Positions 18,488 through 28,679 of a stretch of DNA of 64,000 nucleotides are shown here, piece after piece; the stretch's first letter is position 1, and every line of letters begins with the position of its first letter. The DNA is taken from contig NHNW01000004.1 in assembly GCA_002786025.1 (NCBI GenBank), positions 496,001 to 560,000 of the forward strand, written 5' to 3'. The notes below the pieces were generated by a model. That model was not told where the DNA came from, ran no database searches, and saw nothing but the letters and a program-made list of their open reading frames with translations. The DNA is from Zasmidium citrigriseum. Taxonomy: Eukaryota; Ascomycota; Dothideomycetes; Mycosphaerellales; Mycosphaerellaceae. The position numbers were made by a program, and so were the translations under genes.

Positions 18488-20911
18488 ATGTCTGTCCCCA
18501 AGCCGCCCAAGGCAATATCGGGACATTGCGCGGCCATCGACGACAACACTCTCTACGTCTTCGACAAGGACAGCTTCCAATCGCTATCCATAAAGGAGAA
18601 TGCAACTTGGTCGGAGGAGAAGGCTGGCCAGCCCGTGTCTGGTGCAGCCTGTGTCAAGGTCGATGATGCGTTCTACGTGATTGGAGGAGACACCGATGAT
18701 GAGGAGTATTCAGGATTGCAGAGATACAAGTTTGGCGACAAGTCGTGGGAAACGCTTTCATCGTTGTCCGCCGACACCATTCAATCGAGAACGAACCACA
18801 GCGTGGCATATCTCCCGGACTCTCAGTCAATACTGGTCTACGCAGGATCGCAGCCGAACGCGCCGTCGCTTCTATCATCGCAAACGTTTCTCATATCAAC
18901 TGAAGAGCCCTACAACATTCGATCGTTCATCTCATACGCCCCGCCTGCCAACAATCCCATACTACAGCCCTGGAATAGCAGCCATGCTGTTATGGTTGGA
19001 GGACAGCAAACAAGCAACGGCGTTTGGCTGTTTGGACCTGACAGTGGATGGCAGCAACTGGGCACTGAGCTGTCTGAGCCATTGAATCCGGCATCAAGGG
19101 CTGTGGTGGTCGATGGAACAGATGGCAGCAAGGTTCTACAGGTCTACAACCTGCATGTTTCACCTAACACCGCGCAAGGGATCGTGCTTCTTGGTGCAGG
19201 CGGTGAAACAGCTGCCACCGGAAGAACTGTCGGCAACGATTCATCGTCATCATCGAGGAAACGGAAACGAGACCTCACATTGGACAATTGGCCATCGTAC
19301 AATGATACCAACGCACCGACTTCCACTCGAACCGACTGCTCATTATCGCGAAACTCTGACGGTCTTGTGGTGATGGCGGGAGGGAACGAGGAACATCCAC
19401 TTGTCATGTACAACGAACAAGACAACTCGTGGGTCGATGCCGGCAAGTTCTTCAACCGAGAAGTGCAACAGCCATTGATGCCCAGCTCGACAAGCTCGTC
19501 ACGGCCAACACCCACGGAATCAGTTGCATCCGCGTCAACAACGACTGCCGCTGCTGGCTCTGGTGGTGGTGAGTCCTCTCATAGTCGGACTATGAGGACG
19601 CTTGGAATAACCTTGGGCGTTCTGTGTGGTATTGCTGCAATCTTTATCCTGGTGTTGCTATTCCTCAGATGGCGAAAGCTGAAGGCAAAGAAAAAGAATG
19701 GAGGATATCTCGAGGAAAAGGATGGCGAAGGCAACGGCAATCGCATGAGCTTCCAGGACCGTGGAGCATCCTTCATGAAGGAGGCAGGGATATCAGCGGC
19801 CGAGCTCACACCACCAAGCGCAGCCCGGTACAATCAGCAAAACAACTCGCACAGTTCGCTTGCCATCATTGCCGGTAAGATCGGCAATAGGGGCATCAAC
19901 CATGGTCAGAAAGACAGCTTCGAGAGCACTACGCACCTTGTTAAGGACAAGAACGGTAACATCGTTCCGACTGAAAATCACGAGATGATGGACATTGGCG
20001 ATAAGATTGCCGCTGCCAACGCCGCGAATCTGGCCGTACCTGGAGCCACGCTTGACAAGGACACGAGGGACCAAAGGAAGAGGAGTTCGGGCTGGTCGAA
20101 GTACTTTGCCACCAGCGCACCCACTGGGCCTAACGGGCTGTCCCATCTGCCCTCAGCCTACAAGCAAAATACGATCAGCGTCGGCTCAGAATATTCAGAA
20201 GACCGCCCATCACAGGCATCCCGGATACCGTCATCTGCGTTGGTGCCGCCCCTTGATGTTGACTTCAGCAAGACTGTCGACGGACAACGATTGTCACACG
20301 TGGCGCAAGGCTCACCAGCCTTCTTCGATTCACGCGAGGATCTTGCGAGACATGGCAGCTTAGATATTCAAGATGGGCAGAAGGGAGTCATTGTTGATCC
20401 TGCGGATCCCAGGAAGTCTGAGACGACTAGTATCGGCTCCTTTGGCAACCGGTCCACGCTGAGCAGCACTGTGTCGAGCCAGTTCTACAACGAATCTGGC
20501 CACACGCCCTGGACTCCCATGAGTGGAGGCGATCGTGCTCCAAGCAGCGTATACACCGAAAGCATTTACGACGAACGCAATAGGCGACCCTCACGAGGCA
20601 AAGGAGCAGGCTTCTTCCCAGGTGCTGGCACAAACTACAGACCGCCACCAAAGATCAAGCTCAGCCATTCGGCTAGCCCGTCTGCAGAATGGGCCTCGCC
20701 GAAGATGCCTGCAGCGCAGCCTCCAACGGATCGCGATAGTACTGTGACCGTGTTCCCAGGTGCGAACTACTTCGAAGAGCGGGCCAACAAGAAAGAAAGT
20801 GTCAAGCCAGGAGCACAAGCTGCACCAGGAGGGCATCGTCAGTCACAGTCACAGCCTGTCAACACGGACATGAGTTGGTTGAATCTCGGGCTGGGTAAGA
20901 GCCAGTCTTGA
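18488..20911 (+). CDS. Kelch-type beta-propeller protein with single transmembrane segment
   Basis: A single exon of 807 residues from ATG 18488. Residues 10-330 contain degenerate Kelch/galactose-oxidase-like blades with recurring YVIGGDTDDEE, LVYAGSQ, MVGGQQT and VVMAGGN strands. A Ser/Thr-rich stalk follows at 330-370. The segment ITLGVLCGIAAIFILVLLFL (373-392) is a transmembrane helix, followed by a basic stop-transfer sequence (RWRKLKAKKK) and a 400-residue disordered tail. No N-terminal signal peptide is visible, so insertion would rely on the internal helix as a signal anchor. Proteins of this architecture occur throughout filamentous ascomycetes, often mislabelled as splicing factors because of a name carried over between databases. 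The likely role is at the plasma membrane or cell surface; ligands are unknown. Confidence 0.85.
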   Translation: MSVPKPPKAISGHCAAIDDNTLYVFDKDSFQSLSIKENATWSEEKAGQPVSGAACVKVDDAFYVIGGDTDDEEYSGLQRYKFGDKSWETLSSLSADTIQSRTNHSVAYLPDSQSILVYAGSQPNAPSLLSSQTFLISTEEPYNIRSFISYAPPANNPILQPWNSSHAVMVGGQQTSNGVWLFGPDSGWQQLGTELSEPLNPASRAVVVDGTDGSKVLQVYNLHVSPNTAQGIVLLGAGGETAATGRTVGNDSSSSSRKRKRDLTLDNWPSYNDTNAPTSTRTDCSLSRNSDGLVVMAGGNEEHPLVMYNEQDNSWVDAGKFFNREVQQPLMPSSTSSSRPTPTESVASASTTTAAAGSGGGESSHSRTMRTLGITLGVLCGIAAIFILVLLFLRWRKLKAKKKNGGYLEEKDGEGNGNRMSFQDRGASFMKEAGISAAELTPPSAARYNQQNNSHSSLAIIAGKIGNRGINHGQKDSFESTTHLVKDKNGNIVPTENHEMMDIGDKIAAANAANLAVPGATLDKDTRDQRKRSSGWSKYFATSAPTGPNGLSHLPSAYKQNTISVGSEYSEDRPSQASRIPSSALVPPLDVDFSKTVDGQRLSHVAQGSPAFFDSREDLARHGSLDIQDGQKGVIVDPADPRKSETTSIGSFGNRSTLSSTVSSQFYNESGHTPWTPMSGGDRAPSSVYTESIYDERNRRPSRGKGAGFFPGAGTNYRPPPKIKLSHSASPSAEWASPKMPAAQPPTDRDSTVTVFPGANYFEERANKKESVKPGAQAAPGGHRQSQSQPVNTDMSWLNLGLGKSQS

Positions 20912-21633
20912 GAAACGAGAGACTCCTGGACCACCAGCTTGTTCGACAGATAACGCCTTCGTTTCAGTTCGCCATGTTCACTGCTTCTCGCTGGACATAT
21001 CTTACGCCTTTTGACTTACCTTTGTTTTGCATGGCGCCTGCGGCTCGCTCATCATTATACCAGCATAGAACGACCATCACCATCAGAAGATCGCCTGGAC
21101 GCTTTTTACGCCCCTCGAAAACCACATACATGCACGCTACGGCCGTCTTTTTCATCGCATACTTCCACCCGGTCACTCGCCACTGTCCACCTGTGGACCC
21201 ATCGCCCTGCCAGCAAGGACGCACCGGGATTCTTTCGAACCGCCAGGCTACCTCAAAAGCGCTTGCCGGTCTCACCAGCGATCTCAGCATCGCTTTTGCT
21301 TTTCTCTTGTTGATTTTTTGTTGTCACGAATGGAAAGGAGGAACAATGAGAGAGATACCAAACCGTCGTTTGCTCATGACGGTCATCCGCTATCGCCGCT
21401 GCTCGGCTTCACTGTTGTCAGTATGTTTTAGATTGTGTGTTTGTCTCTGTTGTACATAACATTAGCCAACGTCTCGAATAATGTCTGTGTAGTGGCATTG
21501 AAATGGAAAAGAACTCAAGAAGAAGAACAGTCCTTGAAACCTGTGATGCTGTCGTCATCTCTTCTACATGTACTTCACACGGGTGATAGCCTCTGGCGTG
21601 TCCACAGGGCAAGTAATTTCACATCCCGCACAA

Positions 21634-21837
21634 TCTCGTGATGGCTTACTCCAACACTACACATCTTACACTTCGATATTACTATCCCAAGCTTCGAGAT
21701 CACCTCGTGAATGGCTCGTGTAGAGCCGCCGCTAGTCCATGTGTTCGCATCACTCATTCTCTCGTGATGGCTTACTATCTCAAACTTCATTCACTTCGTG
21801 TGAATGGAGCGCGTAGAGCCGCCGCTAGGGCATGTGT
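21634..21837. repeat. Two degenerate tandem copies, about 100-126 bp
   Basis: The start tctcgtgatggcttact occurs at 21634 and again at 21760. The block tagagccgccgctag occurs at 21721 and 21813. The two copies therefore keep their order but differ by an internal deletion of about 34 bp. Neither copy fits a coding frame. Confidence 0.7.
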
Positions 21838-21844
21838 GTCTTGG

Positions 21845-21911
21845 CAGTAGTAATACTGGTAAGAATGGTAGTAAGAGCGGTGGTATTACTACTGGTATTA
21901 CTACTATTACT
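21845..21911. repeat. Low-complexity GTA/ATT triplet tract
   Basis: Imperfect runs of gtagta, tattactact and ggtattact occupy about 67 bp directly after the tandem repeat. It is an interrupted microsatellite. Confidence 0.6.
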
Positions 21912-22300
21912 GTTTAAGAGTGTTCGGCAGGGAAGGAGCTCTTTAGATGGAAATTTGGGCTTCTTTGAGGCTGCATATCCTTCAACTTGTGTATACTCCC
22001 CCTGATCTACTACATGAAAGGAAAGTCCCAGGCCCCTTGTGATATTTGTTGCCTCGATGTTGAGTTGGTGAAGTGATGCCAGCTCAGCCAGGTGAGAGGA
22101 CTTCATGTGCTGCGCGGACATTATGAGCGCTGTTCACGCTGTTCAAGTGAGAGTTGTGAGAGGAGAAGTGATCGATACCATGTGAAAGCGATGGCGCTCT
22201 TGTATATATCTCTCTTCTATGTTTCTTCGAATCGTCTGTCGTCAACATCCACAGTCTTGCATTCTACGTCGGATATCATCACCCAACATCAACAACCATC

Positions 22301-23190
22301 ATGGCTGACAAGGACAAACCGGTCAACGTGGACAAGCCAAAGGCGACGCCAAAAAAGCGCAAACCGACACCGAAGTCTGCAGCGGATGATTCGCAGCGTC
22401 CAAGTAAGGCGGCGAAGAAGGCTGCATCACCAGAGTTGGTAGTCCTCAAGACGAAGGTCAATGAGAAGTAAGCAGCCCTATCCACGATGTATCCTTTCGC
22501 CACAGAATTAACATCCGCCGCAGCAAGCCAAAGGACGCAATCGTCACCGTCTATTGCCCAACCCCAAGTGAAGCGGTCCAGACGGACAGCACCCTGCTCT
22601 GGGACGCATCGAAGCACTTCAAGGACAAAATGATCGAAGCCGCCAAAGCGGAGCCCAACGAACAGCTTGTGATCAAAACGTACCACGGCAAGGCCGCGTT
22701 CGAAGTCTTAACTCGCTGGCTTCGCGGAGGAGCGATCCGGCAGCAAGACGCCACGTTGGGGCTCGCGGAGGAGTTGCACATGCTCGTGGACGCGCACAGT
22801 CTCGGCGACAATCTCAACACTTCGTCGTTCCAGGATGCTGTCATGGATGCTATCATCGGATTCATGATTGAGCATGGCAAGAAGTTCACCATCAGCCGTC
22901 TCTTTCCTCCAAAGGCGAAGGACTTCCCGTCTAAGACTTCTCCGCTGCGGCTGCTGCTTGCGGACTGGATTGCGTACGGCGAGATCGATGAGCAACGCTC
23001 GAATGTCAATCAGCTTCCCAAGGAGTCGGACTTTGTTCGACTGTTGGCGACCACGTTCGTTCAGCGCAAGATCGAGCGTGCTGCGAAGGCTCCGTACGTG
23101 ACGAATCGGTGTCTATACCACCACCACCGTAGCGTCAAGGCATGTTCGTCGAAGCCACCGAAGGGCATGAAGCAGGAGTCCATGGATTGA
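22301..23190 (+). CDS. BTB/POZ-like domain protein
   Basis: Two exons (22301-22467 and 22524-23190) joined across a 56-nt GT..AG intron encode 277 residues; splicing creates an AAC codon and keeps the frame. Residues 1-45 are Lys/Pro/Ala-rich and look like a nuclear or disordered extension. Residues about 55-165 resemble a fungal BTB fold: DAIVTVYCPTPSE, LLWDASKHFKDKM, VIKTYHGKAAFEVLTRWL and a helix-rich continuation (LAEELHMLVDAHSLGDNL). BTB domains mediate dimerisation or bind Cullin-3. A His/Lys-rich end (YHHHRSVKACSSKPPKGMK) closes it. The assignment rests on pattern, not on an exact motif, and no second domain is visible, so the role stays open. Confidence 0.78.
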
Positions 23191-23398
23191 GGTGGGGAGC
23201 TGTAAATGTGCCAGCCGACCAGAACCAGAACCAGGAAAGCTCGAAGGGCGGCATGATTCGAGGGCTCGGCTTTTTGTTGGAGAGTCGACCAGAACTGCTC
23301 TGGAGAGCAGCATCGATACGGCGACACCATGTATCATAGCACCCATCCCATCATCCAGAATGTACCATCTCTCCCCTTACTTTTCACAATCTTCCATC

Positions 23399-24058
23399 TC
23401 ACAACTTCGCCTTCCCCACTCCCTCCCCATCAGACACCCTCCCCTCAACCTCCTCCCTAACCGCATCCCTCAGGAGCGCCGCCAACTTAGCCCCCTCCTC
23501 ATCATCCAAATCCTCCCTGCTCCCACGTCCAAACATCCTCCAACTCTTCAACATCCCATAATCCGTCCTTCCATTCCTCTGCGTCTCCTTCCTCCCCTCC
23601 TGATACCGCGGAATCAAATGAAAATGAATATGCGGAACAACCTGCGCCGCCCTCTCCCCATTATTCTGAACCACGTTCCAGTCTTCGATCCCTGTGACGC
23701 GGCAGAGGGCCCGGGAGAGGATGGGGAGGTATTCGCCCAGGGCGCGGGAGGTTTCGGTTGCGGTTTGGGCTTGGCGGTGCGTGAGCCAGTCGGTGGGTTG
23801 GGTTTTGGAGGGCGCGGGTTGCAGGTCGGAGAGTTTGCGGTAGTGGTTGCGGGTTGTGAGGAGGATGTGGCCGGGGGAGATGGGCATTATGTCGAGGAAG
23901 GCGAGGATGTATTGGGAGGAGAGGATTAAGTGGCATTGCGGGTCGACTTTTTCGGGGTCTGGGGAGGTTGGGACTGGAGTGGAGGAGGGGTCGTAGGGGT
24001 AGGCATTGCTGATGTTGCAGAAGGCGCAGGGGATGGGGTAGAGGTCGTCGACGGACAT
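23399..24058 (-). CDS. HIT-family (histidine triad) nucleotide hydrolase
   Basis: A single exon of 219 residues from ATG 24058. The catalytic triad motif VPHIHFHLIP lies at 141-150, with His143, His145 and His147; His145 is the likely nucleophile on the alpha-phosphate. A CAFC pair at 11-14 and ISPGHILLTTRNHY (61-73) match the zinc-binding and nucleotide-binding strands of HINT/aprataxin-like HIT proteins. Such enzymes cleave adenylated substrates, such as AMP-lysine or dinucleoside polyphosphates. The C-terminus is highly charged (REDLDDEEG, REEVEGR). The protein is longer than minimal HINTs because of an inserted loop at 75-105. Cytosolic location is likely; the substrate is unknown. The gene ends 208 bp from the convergent BTB gene. 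Confidence 0.9.
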   Translation of the reverse strand: MSVDDLYPIPCAFCNISNAYPYDPSSTPVPTSPDPEKVDPQCHLILSSQYILAFLDIMPISPGHILLTTRNHYRKLSDLQPAPSKTQPTDWLTHRQAQTATETSRALGEYLPILSRALCRVTGIEDWNVVQNNGERAAQVVPHIHFHLIPRYQEGRKETQRNGRTDYGMLKSWRMFGRGSREDLDDEEGAKLAALLRDAVREEVEGRVSDGEGVGKAKL

Positions 24059-24294
24059 CGTGTCGGTTGTGTGGTTGGAGAGTTGGTGGAGGACGAGTTG
24101 ACATTGATGGAGTGACGTCCGCGGGCTTGGGCTTTCATGTGCCGAGGTGATGACTTTACCAAGACATTATGGACGCCTCGATCTTGTGACTGATTGATGG
24201 CAGTGAACATTTAACACAGCATCTGGCCGTGATTGAGGCTCGTATATATACATATACATAAGATGTAGTAACACAGAGTCGCTTGATTGAGCAA

Positions 24295-25456
24295 CTAGTT
24301 CTTCGACCTCCGCTTGCCTTGGTTTCGAACTCTCTCTTGAACCACGTACTTGTTTGGGTTCCTCTTCTTCCTCGTCTTGTAACCACCTTTCGCCTGTCAA
24401 GTGTGTCAGCACACGAAGAGATGACACTGTAAGGTCGAGACTCACCGGAGTGCCCCATATGGACACTGGATGCACATTACCCTTGCTCTTACCACGTCCA
24501 CCACCGTGAGGATGATCCACAGCGTTCATGGCCACACCACGTACTGTAGGACGGATGTTTAGCCATCTGCTTCGACCAGCCTTGCCCAGTTGTCTGAAGT
24601 GGTGGTGTGGATTGCTTGCCACACCGATCGTTGCACATGCATCGGCCGCAACCTTGCGCACTTCGCCACTTTGAAGCCTGACCGTCACATCCACCACCTT
24701 GTTCTTCGTAGTCTCCTGTTTCGAAATGACTGTCGCGTATGTGCCTGCACTTCGACAAAAGACTGCCCTCTTCTTTGGTGTTGATCCGACACAGTAGACT
24801 TGAGTACCGAGAGGCACCATCTTCATGGGCAAGCAGTTGCCTCTGAACGCAGTCTTGGCCGCCAACATTCCGGGATCCACCACACCTCCCATACTCTTCA
24901 GCAATTCATCCGGGATTCCAGACAGGAACGACTCCACAGTATCTCCTGCTCGCATGCCCTCTGCAGCAATGATGTAGCTCTTCTTCTTCGTGTCCACGCT
25001 TTCAATCAACGCCAGATGTGCCGATCGATTCGGATCGTATTCGATTCGCTCAACAATATGCTTCCCTGGATCTTTGCGCACGAAGTCCACCGTCCTGATT
25101 CTTCTCCTGTGACCACCACCTCTGTGTCTGACTGTAATCTGTCCAGTGTTGTTTCTTCCACCCTTTCCGTGACCGATCTTTGGGAAAGTCAACTTCCTGT
25201 AAGGCCCTCCTTTCCAGAGATGATCGTTGATCGGGCGTCGCAAATGTCTCGTACCGGGAGTCCGTGGCTTATATGTCTTCAGCTGCAAGCCACCCTGTCT
25301 CCGCATCGGCGCAGAGGGTGGAGGAGTGTATACTGCGGCATCTTGGGTAGTGGTCGATGCTTGAACGGGGGTTTCCACGGCGGTTGCGTATGTTCGCACA
25401 GAGGATAGCAGCGTCCTACATGATGTGCAGATGGGTCGTATCCGGGGCTGGAGCAT
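24295..25456 (-). CDS. RML2: Mitochondrial large-subunit ribosomal protein uL2m
   Basis: Two exons (25456-24446 and 24393-24295) encode 369 residues. The 52-nt intron near the 3' end was placed because splicing restores the family ending PAKGGYKTRKKRNPNKYVV; reading through gives a nonsense tail. The first 25 residues are basic and Ser/Thr-rich (RPICTSCRTLLSSVRTYAT), a probable mitochondrial presequence. The uL2 body has KTYKPRTPGTRHLR, GGRNNTGQITVRHRGGGHRRR and the peptidyl-transferase-centre loop GVAMNAVDHPHGGGRGKSKG with the conserved histidine. uL2 helps shape the catalytic centre and the inter-subunit bridge. The start is ATG 25456 rather than the TTG five codons above. An 894-bp region separates it from the divergent B-cyclin gene. 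Confidence 0.95.
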
Positions 25457-26350
25457 GATGAAGATGCTCAACGGCTACCGAGAGCCCGATGTCGAGTCGA
25501 ATGCGATTCCAATGGCAGGCAATGGTTGAAGTCCAAGCTGGCAAGGCTCGATCGAGAGATGGCCGGGGGGCTTGGCGCGGTCAGGTGCTGCGCGCTGGTT
25601 CCGCGACTTTTTGGATTTGCAGGCTCGTTGCTCCTTGCGACCGTCTGGCTTCTCGCACACGCGCCGTCGCTCTCCTCTGCTCTAATTTGAACCATCGCGC
25701 CGCAATCAGTGACGAGACGCTCATCAGTCAATCTGCCATCAAATCGCCAATTAACTCGCGGTTGGCAATTCACACGTCGCTGCCGCCGAACGCCGCTTGG
25801 ACCAGCCAAACAACACGCACACGCTGCGCTGCGCTCACGGGCCCCGGGACGTGACTGCTAAGCGAGACGCAAGCTAGCTCCACTTCACGCGAGCGAGCAG
25901 CATCAACAACACCAAACCACCGCGTCCTCCCACCACCACTCTACACCCACCACACCACCTCTCCGCCCGCCTGCTCGACCCCCCAAGGCACCCTCTTGCG
26001 ATACCGCCGACTGGAGCCCGCCGACAGGTCCTCTTACCGCTGCATCGACTCCGCCAGCAGCTCTCGCCCGCATCCTTCGCAGCGTGCATGTACAGGTTGA
26101 TACTTCCTCGACATCCCCATCCCGACTGCATACACCCGCCAGCGGCCTCTGTCCGCATAACCAATACCCGGTCTTGCCCTCACGCTTGAGCAGTAAGCCC
26201 TTCCCGCCTCGAATACGCCGTCAATGCCTGGCCCAAACAAGCTGACTGAAACTTTGATAGACCCGCAAAACACCGCCATATCTGCACTTTCGCGTGCTCT
26301 CTACCTCTCGAGTATTCGCGTACCCGTTCATACTTCCACCCACATCAACA
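25457..26350. other. Divergent promoter region of uL2m and cyclin B
   Basis: The 894 bp hold both promoters and the cyclin leader. C/T-rich stretches run at 25900-26050. No exact MCB box (ACGCGT) is seen. A leader intron lies at 26193-26260. Confidence 0.45.
26193..26260 (+). other. Probable 5' leader intron of cyclin B gene
   Basis: A gtaagc donor, a gctgac branch site 13-18 nt before the end and a gatag acceptor define a 68-nt intron 90 bp upstream of the start codon. It contains the ATG at 26224, so splicing would remove that upstream start. Confidence 0.5.
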
Positions 26351-27941
26351 ATGCCGCCCGTAAGTTTGCTCTCGTCCCGTCACGTCGCCGACGCGGTCCC
26401 CTGCTAACAACAAACCAGGCACGAACCGCGAGGCGGGCTGTCAACGACGAGAATGCCGAGAATGCCGGAACCACACGTCTGACGCGAGCCAAAGCCGCTG
26501 CCCTGGACAATGCCATTGCTGGTGACCCTCCCAAGAAGGCCCTCACTACCAAGCGCTCAACTACCACCGCCACCAATGGTACCTTGGGCACTCGCAAGAG
26601 AACCGCACTGGGTGATGTCAGCAACGTGACCAAGAAGGAACCGGCAGGCACTGTAGACGCGAAGAAGGACCCTCTCTCGAAACCCCTCAAGCCTGCTGGC
26701 ATCCAGAAACCACAGCCGGCGCGTGCAAACTCGACAACAACGCGTACTGCCCTTGGCCAAAAGAACGCCAACACTTCATCTGAACTCAAGCGTCCTGCTC
26801 CTGGCTCTGGTGTCGCTGGACATGCTACCAAGAAGCGCAACACATCGGCAACAAAGCCACGGAGAGAGATTGAGGAAGATGATGACGAGGACTCAGAGAA
26901 CGCGCCGCCGTCGAAGAACGGTGCCCAGCCAGAGAAGAAGACCCGCACCAAGTCGACCATCTCGGAGCCCATCGAGCTAGATGACGATGACGAGGAGAAG
27001 ACCCGCGAGGAGCTGTTCGCAGAAGGCAAAGACCTTGACACTGAGGACCTCGACGACCCGTTGATGGTGGCCGAGTATGTTCATGAAATCTTTGACTACA
27101 TGAAGCAACTCGAGATCTCCACCATGCCCAACCCCGACTACATGGACAACCAGGGCGAGCTGGAGTGGAAGATGCGTGGCATCCTCATCGACTGGCTGCT
27201 CGAGGTTCACACGAGATTTCGCCTTCTGCCTGAAACCCTCTTCCTCGCTGTCAACATCATCGATCGGTTCCTGTCGTCCAAAGTCGTCCAGCTGGACCGC
27301 CTTCAGCTCGTCGGCGTCACGGCCATGTTCATCGCCTCCAAGTACGAAGAAGTTCTCTCACCGCACGTCCAGAACTTCGTCCACGTCGCCGATGACGGCT
27401 TCAAGGACGCCGAGATTCTGTCTGCCGAGCGCTTCATCCTCGCCACCCTCGACTATGACCTGTCGTATCCCAACCCGATGAACTTCCTCCGCCGTATCTC
27501 AAAGGCCGACAACTACGACATCCAGACCCGTACGCTTGGCAAGTACCTTCTCGAGATCGGCTGTCTCGACCACCGCTTCCTGGAGTACCCGCCCTCGCTC
27601 GTGGCTGCTGCGGCTATGTACCTGGCACGCCTCGCGCTCGAGCGCGGTGAATGGGACGCGACTCTGTCCAAGTACGCTGGCTACACTGAGGCTGAGATCC
27701 AGCCCGTCTTCAAGCTCATGGTCGAGTATCTGTACTCCCCCGTGGTCCACGAGGCATTCTTCCGGAAGTACGCCTCCAAGAAGTTCTTGAAGGGTAAGTC
27801 TCATCTATACCGACCACGTTCCGAATCTATACTGACTCTTCATCAGCCTCCATCGTCCTCCGCCAGTGGGCGAAGAAGTGGGCACCCACCTACCTTGACA
27901 ACGCTGCGCAACCTAGCAGTGGCAAGACTCCTCGCTCTTAG
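26351..27941 (+). CDS. nimE: G2/mitotic B-type cyclin
   Basis: Three exons encode 492 residues: 26351-26359 (three codons, MPP), 26419-27793 and 27847-27941, with introns of 59 and 53 nt. The tiny first exon was chosen because atgccgccc is followed by a perfect donor, with tgctaac 13 nt before the acceptor. The last exon restores the family ending LKASIVLRQWAKKW. A destruction box RTALGDVSN lies at 64-72, the signal for APC/C-mediated degradation; a second, imperfect RTALGQKN follows. The cyclin box begins with the classic MRGILIDWLLEVH and contains FIASKYEE; a C-terminal cyclin fold is also present. The protein activates Cdk1 at mitotic entry. The middle is rich in Lys/Thr/Ala and acidic runs, as usual for fungal B cyclins. 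Confidence 0.96.
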
Positions 27942-28679
27942 CGTTTGAGGCATTGCTGAACTTCTCTTAGTATGCAGTCAGCCTTCACTGGAGTCGACCA
28001 CGGCGGTTCGTCGCTCGCTCGACTTTGCAGAAGGCGCACGTCTTCGTGGTGGTCAGTCGGGCTCCGACCCACTGAACCTTTCCATGGAGCTTTAAGGTGT
28101 TTCGCTTCCTCTATTCCTGAATGGCGTTACTTATGACGGGATGGGCAAATCCCAGGGGCGAACATGGATGCTTTCAGGCATCTTCTCATCGCTTCATCTC
28201 TCTTGCTTGCACGCTCACCTAGGATTGTCGACACTCGGTCATCTCAAGGGATGATATCGCGGCGCTGGGGGGTTGGAGAATATCCCGGCGCACTTGCTTG
28301 CTTGCTTTCCTGTGCTGTATTAGAATGGGGCGTATGAGGGAGTTATGGGCGCGGGTGGGGACGCTTTTTCGGCGTACTTTTCTGTGGCCCAGCTGGCTCT
28401 CTGCTGCCTCGATGTTTGCGATTGGCTTGGTTACATTAGAAATGGAAGGGTAGCATGAGCATACGAAAGCATCTGTCTTCAATTCACCTTCAAGGCCTCC
28501 GACCTCGACGTCTCATCGGGTTGATGGAGCTGGTATTGACTCCAGATCGATGAGGAGTTGTAGAGTTAATGTACATCTGTGCCTTCCAATATCCAACCCA
28601 TGCTGCAACGCTAATTACATTAGGTACATGCAAAACGCTCAACACATTTCGAAGCTTGATTAAGGACACTGTCGTTCGC
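27942..28679. other. Convergent intergenic region, nothing recognised
   Basis: These 738 bp separate the 3' ends of cyclin B (plus) and the P450 (minus). Short frames on both strands have no motif. Confidence 0.5.

Larger units (their letters stand above)
20912..22300. other. Intergenic region with repeats
   Basis: About 1.4 kb. The only structure I see is the degenerate tandem repeat at 21634-21837 and the triplet-like low-complexity tract behind it. Open frames in 20908-21459 reflect the 3' flank of the Kelch gene and have no motif. Confidence 0.45.

Noticed and set aside
17755..18666. 303-codon frame overlapping the start of the Kelch gene
   Set aside because: Different frame, Pro/Arg/Ser-biased, lies in a C/T-rich leader and runs into the Kelch coding region.
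23192..23929. 245-codon plus-strand frame over the HIT gene
   Set aside because: Antisense to the HIT coding sequence, which has a clear catalytic motif.
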